Assembly: GCA_028015205.1 (NCBI GenBank)
Contig: CM051511.1
Coordinates: 2,294,001 to 2,358,000 of the forward strand
DNA length: 64,000 bases
DNA from: Mytilisepta virgata
Taxonomy: Eukaryota; Mollusca; Bivalvia; Mytilida; Mytilidae
Direction of reading: 5' to 3'
Shown: positions 63,418 through 64,000 of the stretch, piece by piece
How the letters are laid out: every line of letters begins with the position of its first letter
Position numbering within the stretch: position 1 is the stretch's first letter
Notes under the pieces: generated by a model
What the model saw: the letters and a program-made list of their open reading frames with translations, nothing else
Told to the model about the DNA's origin: nothing
The model's database searches: none
Translations under genes and position numbers: made by a program

Positions 63418-64000
63418 AACAAGAGGCTCACCAGAGCCTGTATCGCTCACCTGGAGTCTGGTTTTCATTGGACAATTAATCAACTATTTGACCAAGTTTG
63501 TTGCAATTGGTTCAATTGTTCAGGGAAAATTTGTTGAAGATTTACTTTTCATAAGGTTTAATGTTAAAATATATTCCCTGATGGTGGTAGTCCTGGCAGG
63601 AAGTTGACAAAATTGACCAGGAATAAGGGTGAACCTTAAATAAATGTAACAGAACCCGACCTCAAATTACACAAACCAATAACTCCTAAATAGAATTTGG
63701 GATTCCCTTCAAAATTTCAGGGTAGGTAGATCTCAACATGGCAAACATTTTTCAATTTACATTTCACTTCTATCTCAAATAGTTTTGGAGATAAATGCAA
63801 AAATGTTAAAATTTTAAAAATTTGACAAAAAAGGGCAATAACTCCTAAATGGGTTTTGGAATTTCCTTCAAAATTTCAGGGTAGGTAGATCTTGTCATGC
63901 TGATCAAATTTACCCCATGTCAGATTTTCGATATCTGTAACGGTTTTTGAGTTATTAGCAAAAAACAGCAATTTACCCCTATGTTCTATTTTTAGTAACA
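63418..64000 (+). mobile_element. AGAGGCTC repeat, cut by the window end
   Basis: Head ACAAGAGGCTCACCAGAGCC and ATCGCTCACCTGG at 63419. The body has two parallel segments with AACTCCTAAATAGAATTTGG / AACTCCTAAATGGGTTTTGG and TCAAAATTTCAGGGTAGGTA, and near the window end CCCCTATGTTCTATTTTTAG as in the type 2 copies. The tail lies outside the window. Confidence 0.75.

Overview
The window is animal nuclear DNA: AT-rich, with spliced genes on both strands, long introns and dense nested repeats. The two host genes and the repeat content (tRNA-derived SINEs, one of which I recognise as bivalve-type, and repeats carrying internal tandem monomers) point to a bivalve mollusc, probably a mytilid mussel. 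The species is inferred, not shown.

Two complete host genes lie head to head, 594 bp apart between start codons. On the minus strand, 37518-18583, is a cyclin L gene (CCNL1/CCNL2 type): 11 coding exons, 486 codons, two cyclin folds and a C-terminal RS/KDRY-rich tail. It is a nuclear splicing and transcription cyclin. On the plus strand, 38113-59722, is the 45-kDa calcium-binding protein gene (SDF4/Cab45): 6 coding exons, 348 codons, a signal peptide, six EF-hand positions and a C-terminal HDEF. I derived both exon sets from splice sites and reading phase, and every junction closes in frame. One cyclin L intron uses a GC-AG splice pair.

The most striking mobile element is a complete cut-and-paste transposon at 51598-58329, inside SDF4 intron 5 and on the same strand. 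It has 20-bp perfect terminal inverted repeats at the CAATTG target and an intact two-exon gene for an 1124-residue protein. That protein has a long coiled-coil N-terminal half and a putative D-D-E catalytic core. I cannot place it in a named superfamily.

Region by region: 0-8.7 kb is a graveyard of LINEs (one inserted in another, then hit by a SINE and a MITE). 10.3-17.2 kb is a stack of repeats nested three deep, with a 166-bp satellite-like array (about 17.6 copies, partly in 498-bp triplets) at its core. 18.6-37.5 kb is cyclin L, with a repeat cluster at 20.2-28.5 kb in introns 6 and 7. 37.5-38.1 kb is the shared promoter region. 38.1-59.7 kb is SDF4, whose introns hold a 3-kb inverted-repeat element, two further monomer families, a 49/50-bp minisatellite and the new transposon. 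59.7-64 kb is SDF4 3' flank with a MITE, a 143-bp dimer repeat and the start of another dispersed repeat.

Two patterns run through the window. At least five unrelated repeat families end in a one-sided hairpin followed by an A-run, as rolling-circle (Helitron/Helentron-like) elements do. At least seven families carry internal tandem monomers of about 137-167 bp, close to nucleosome length.
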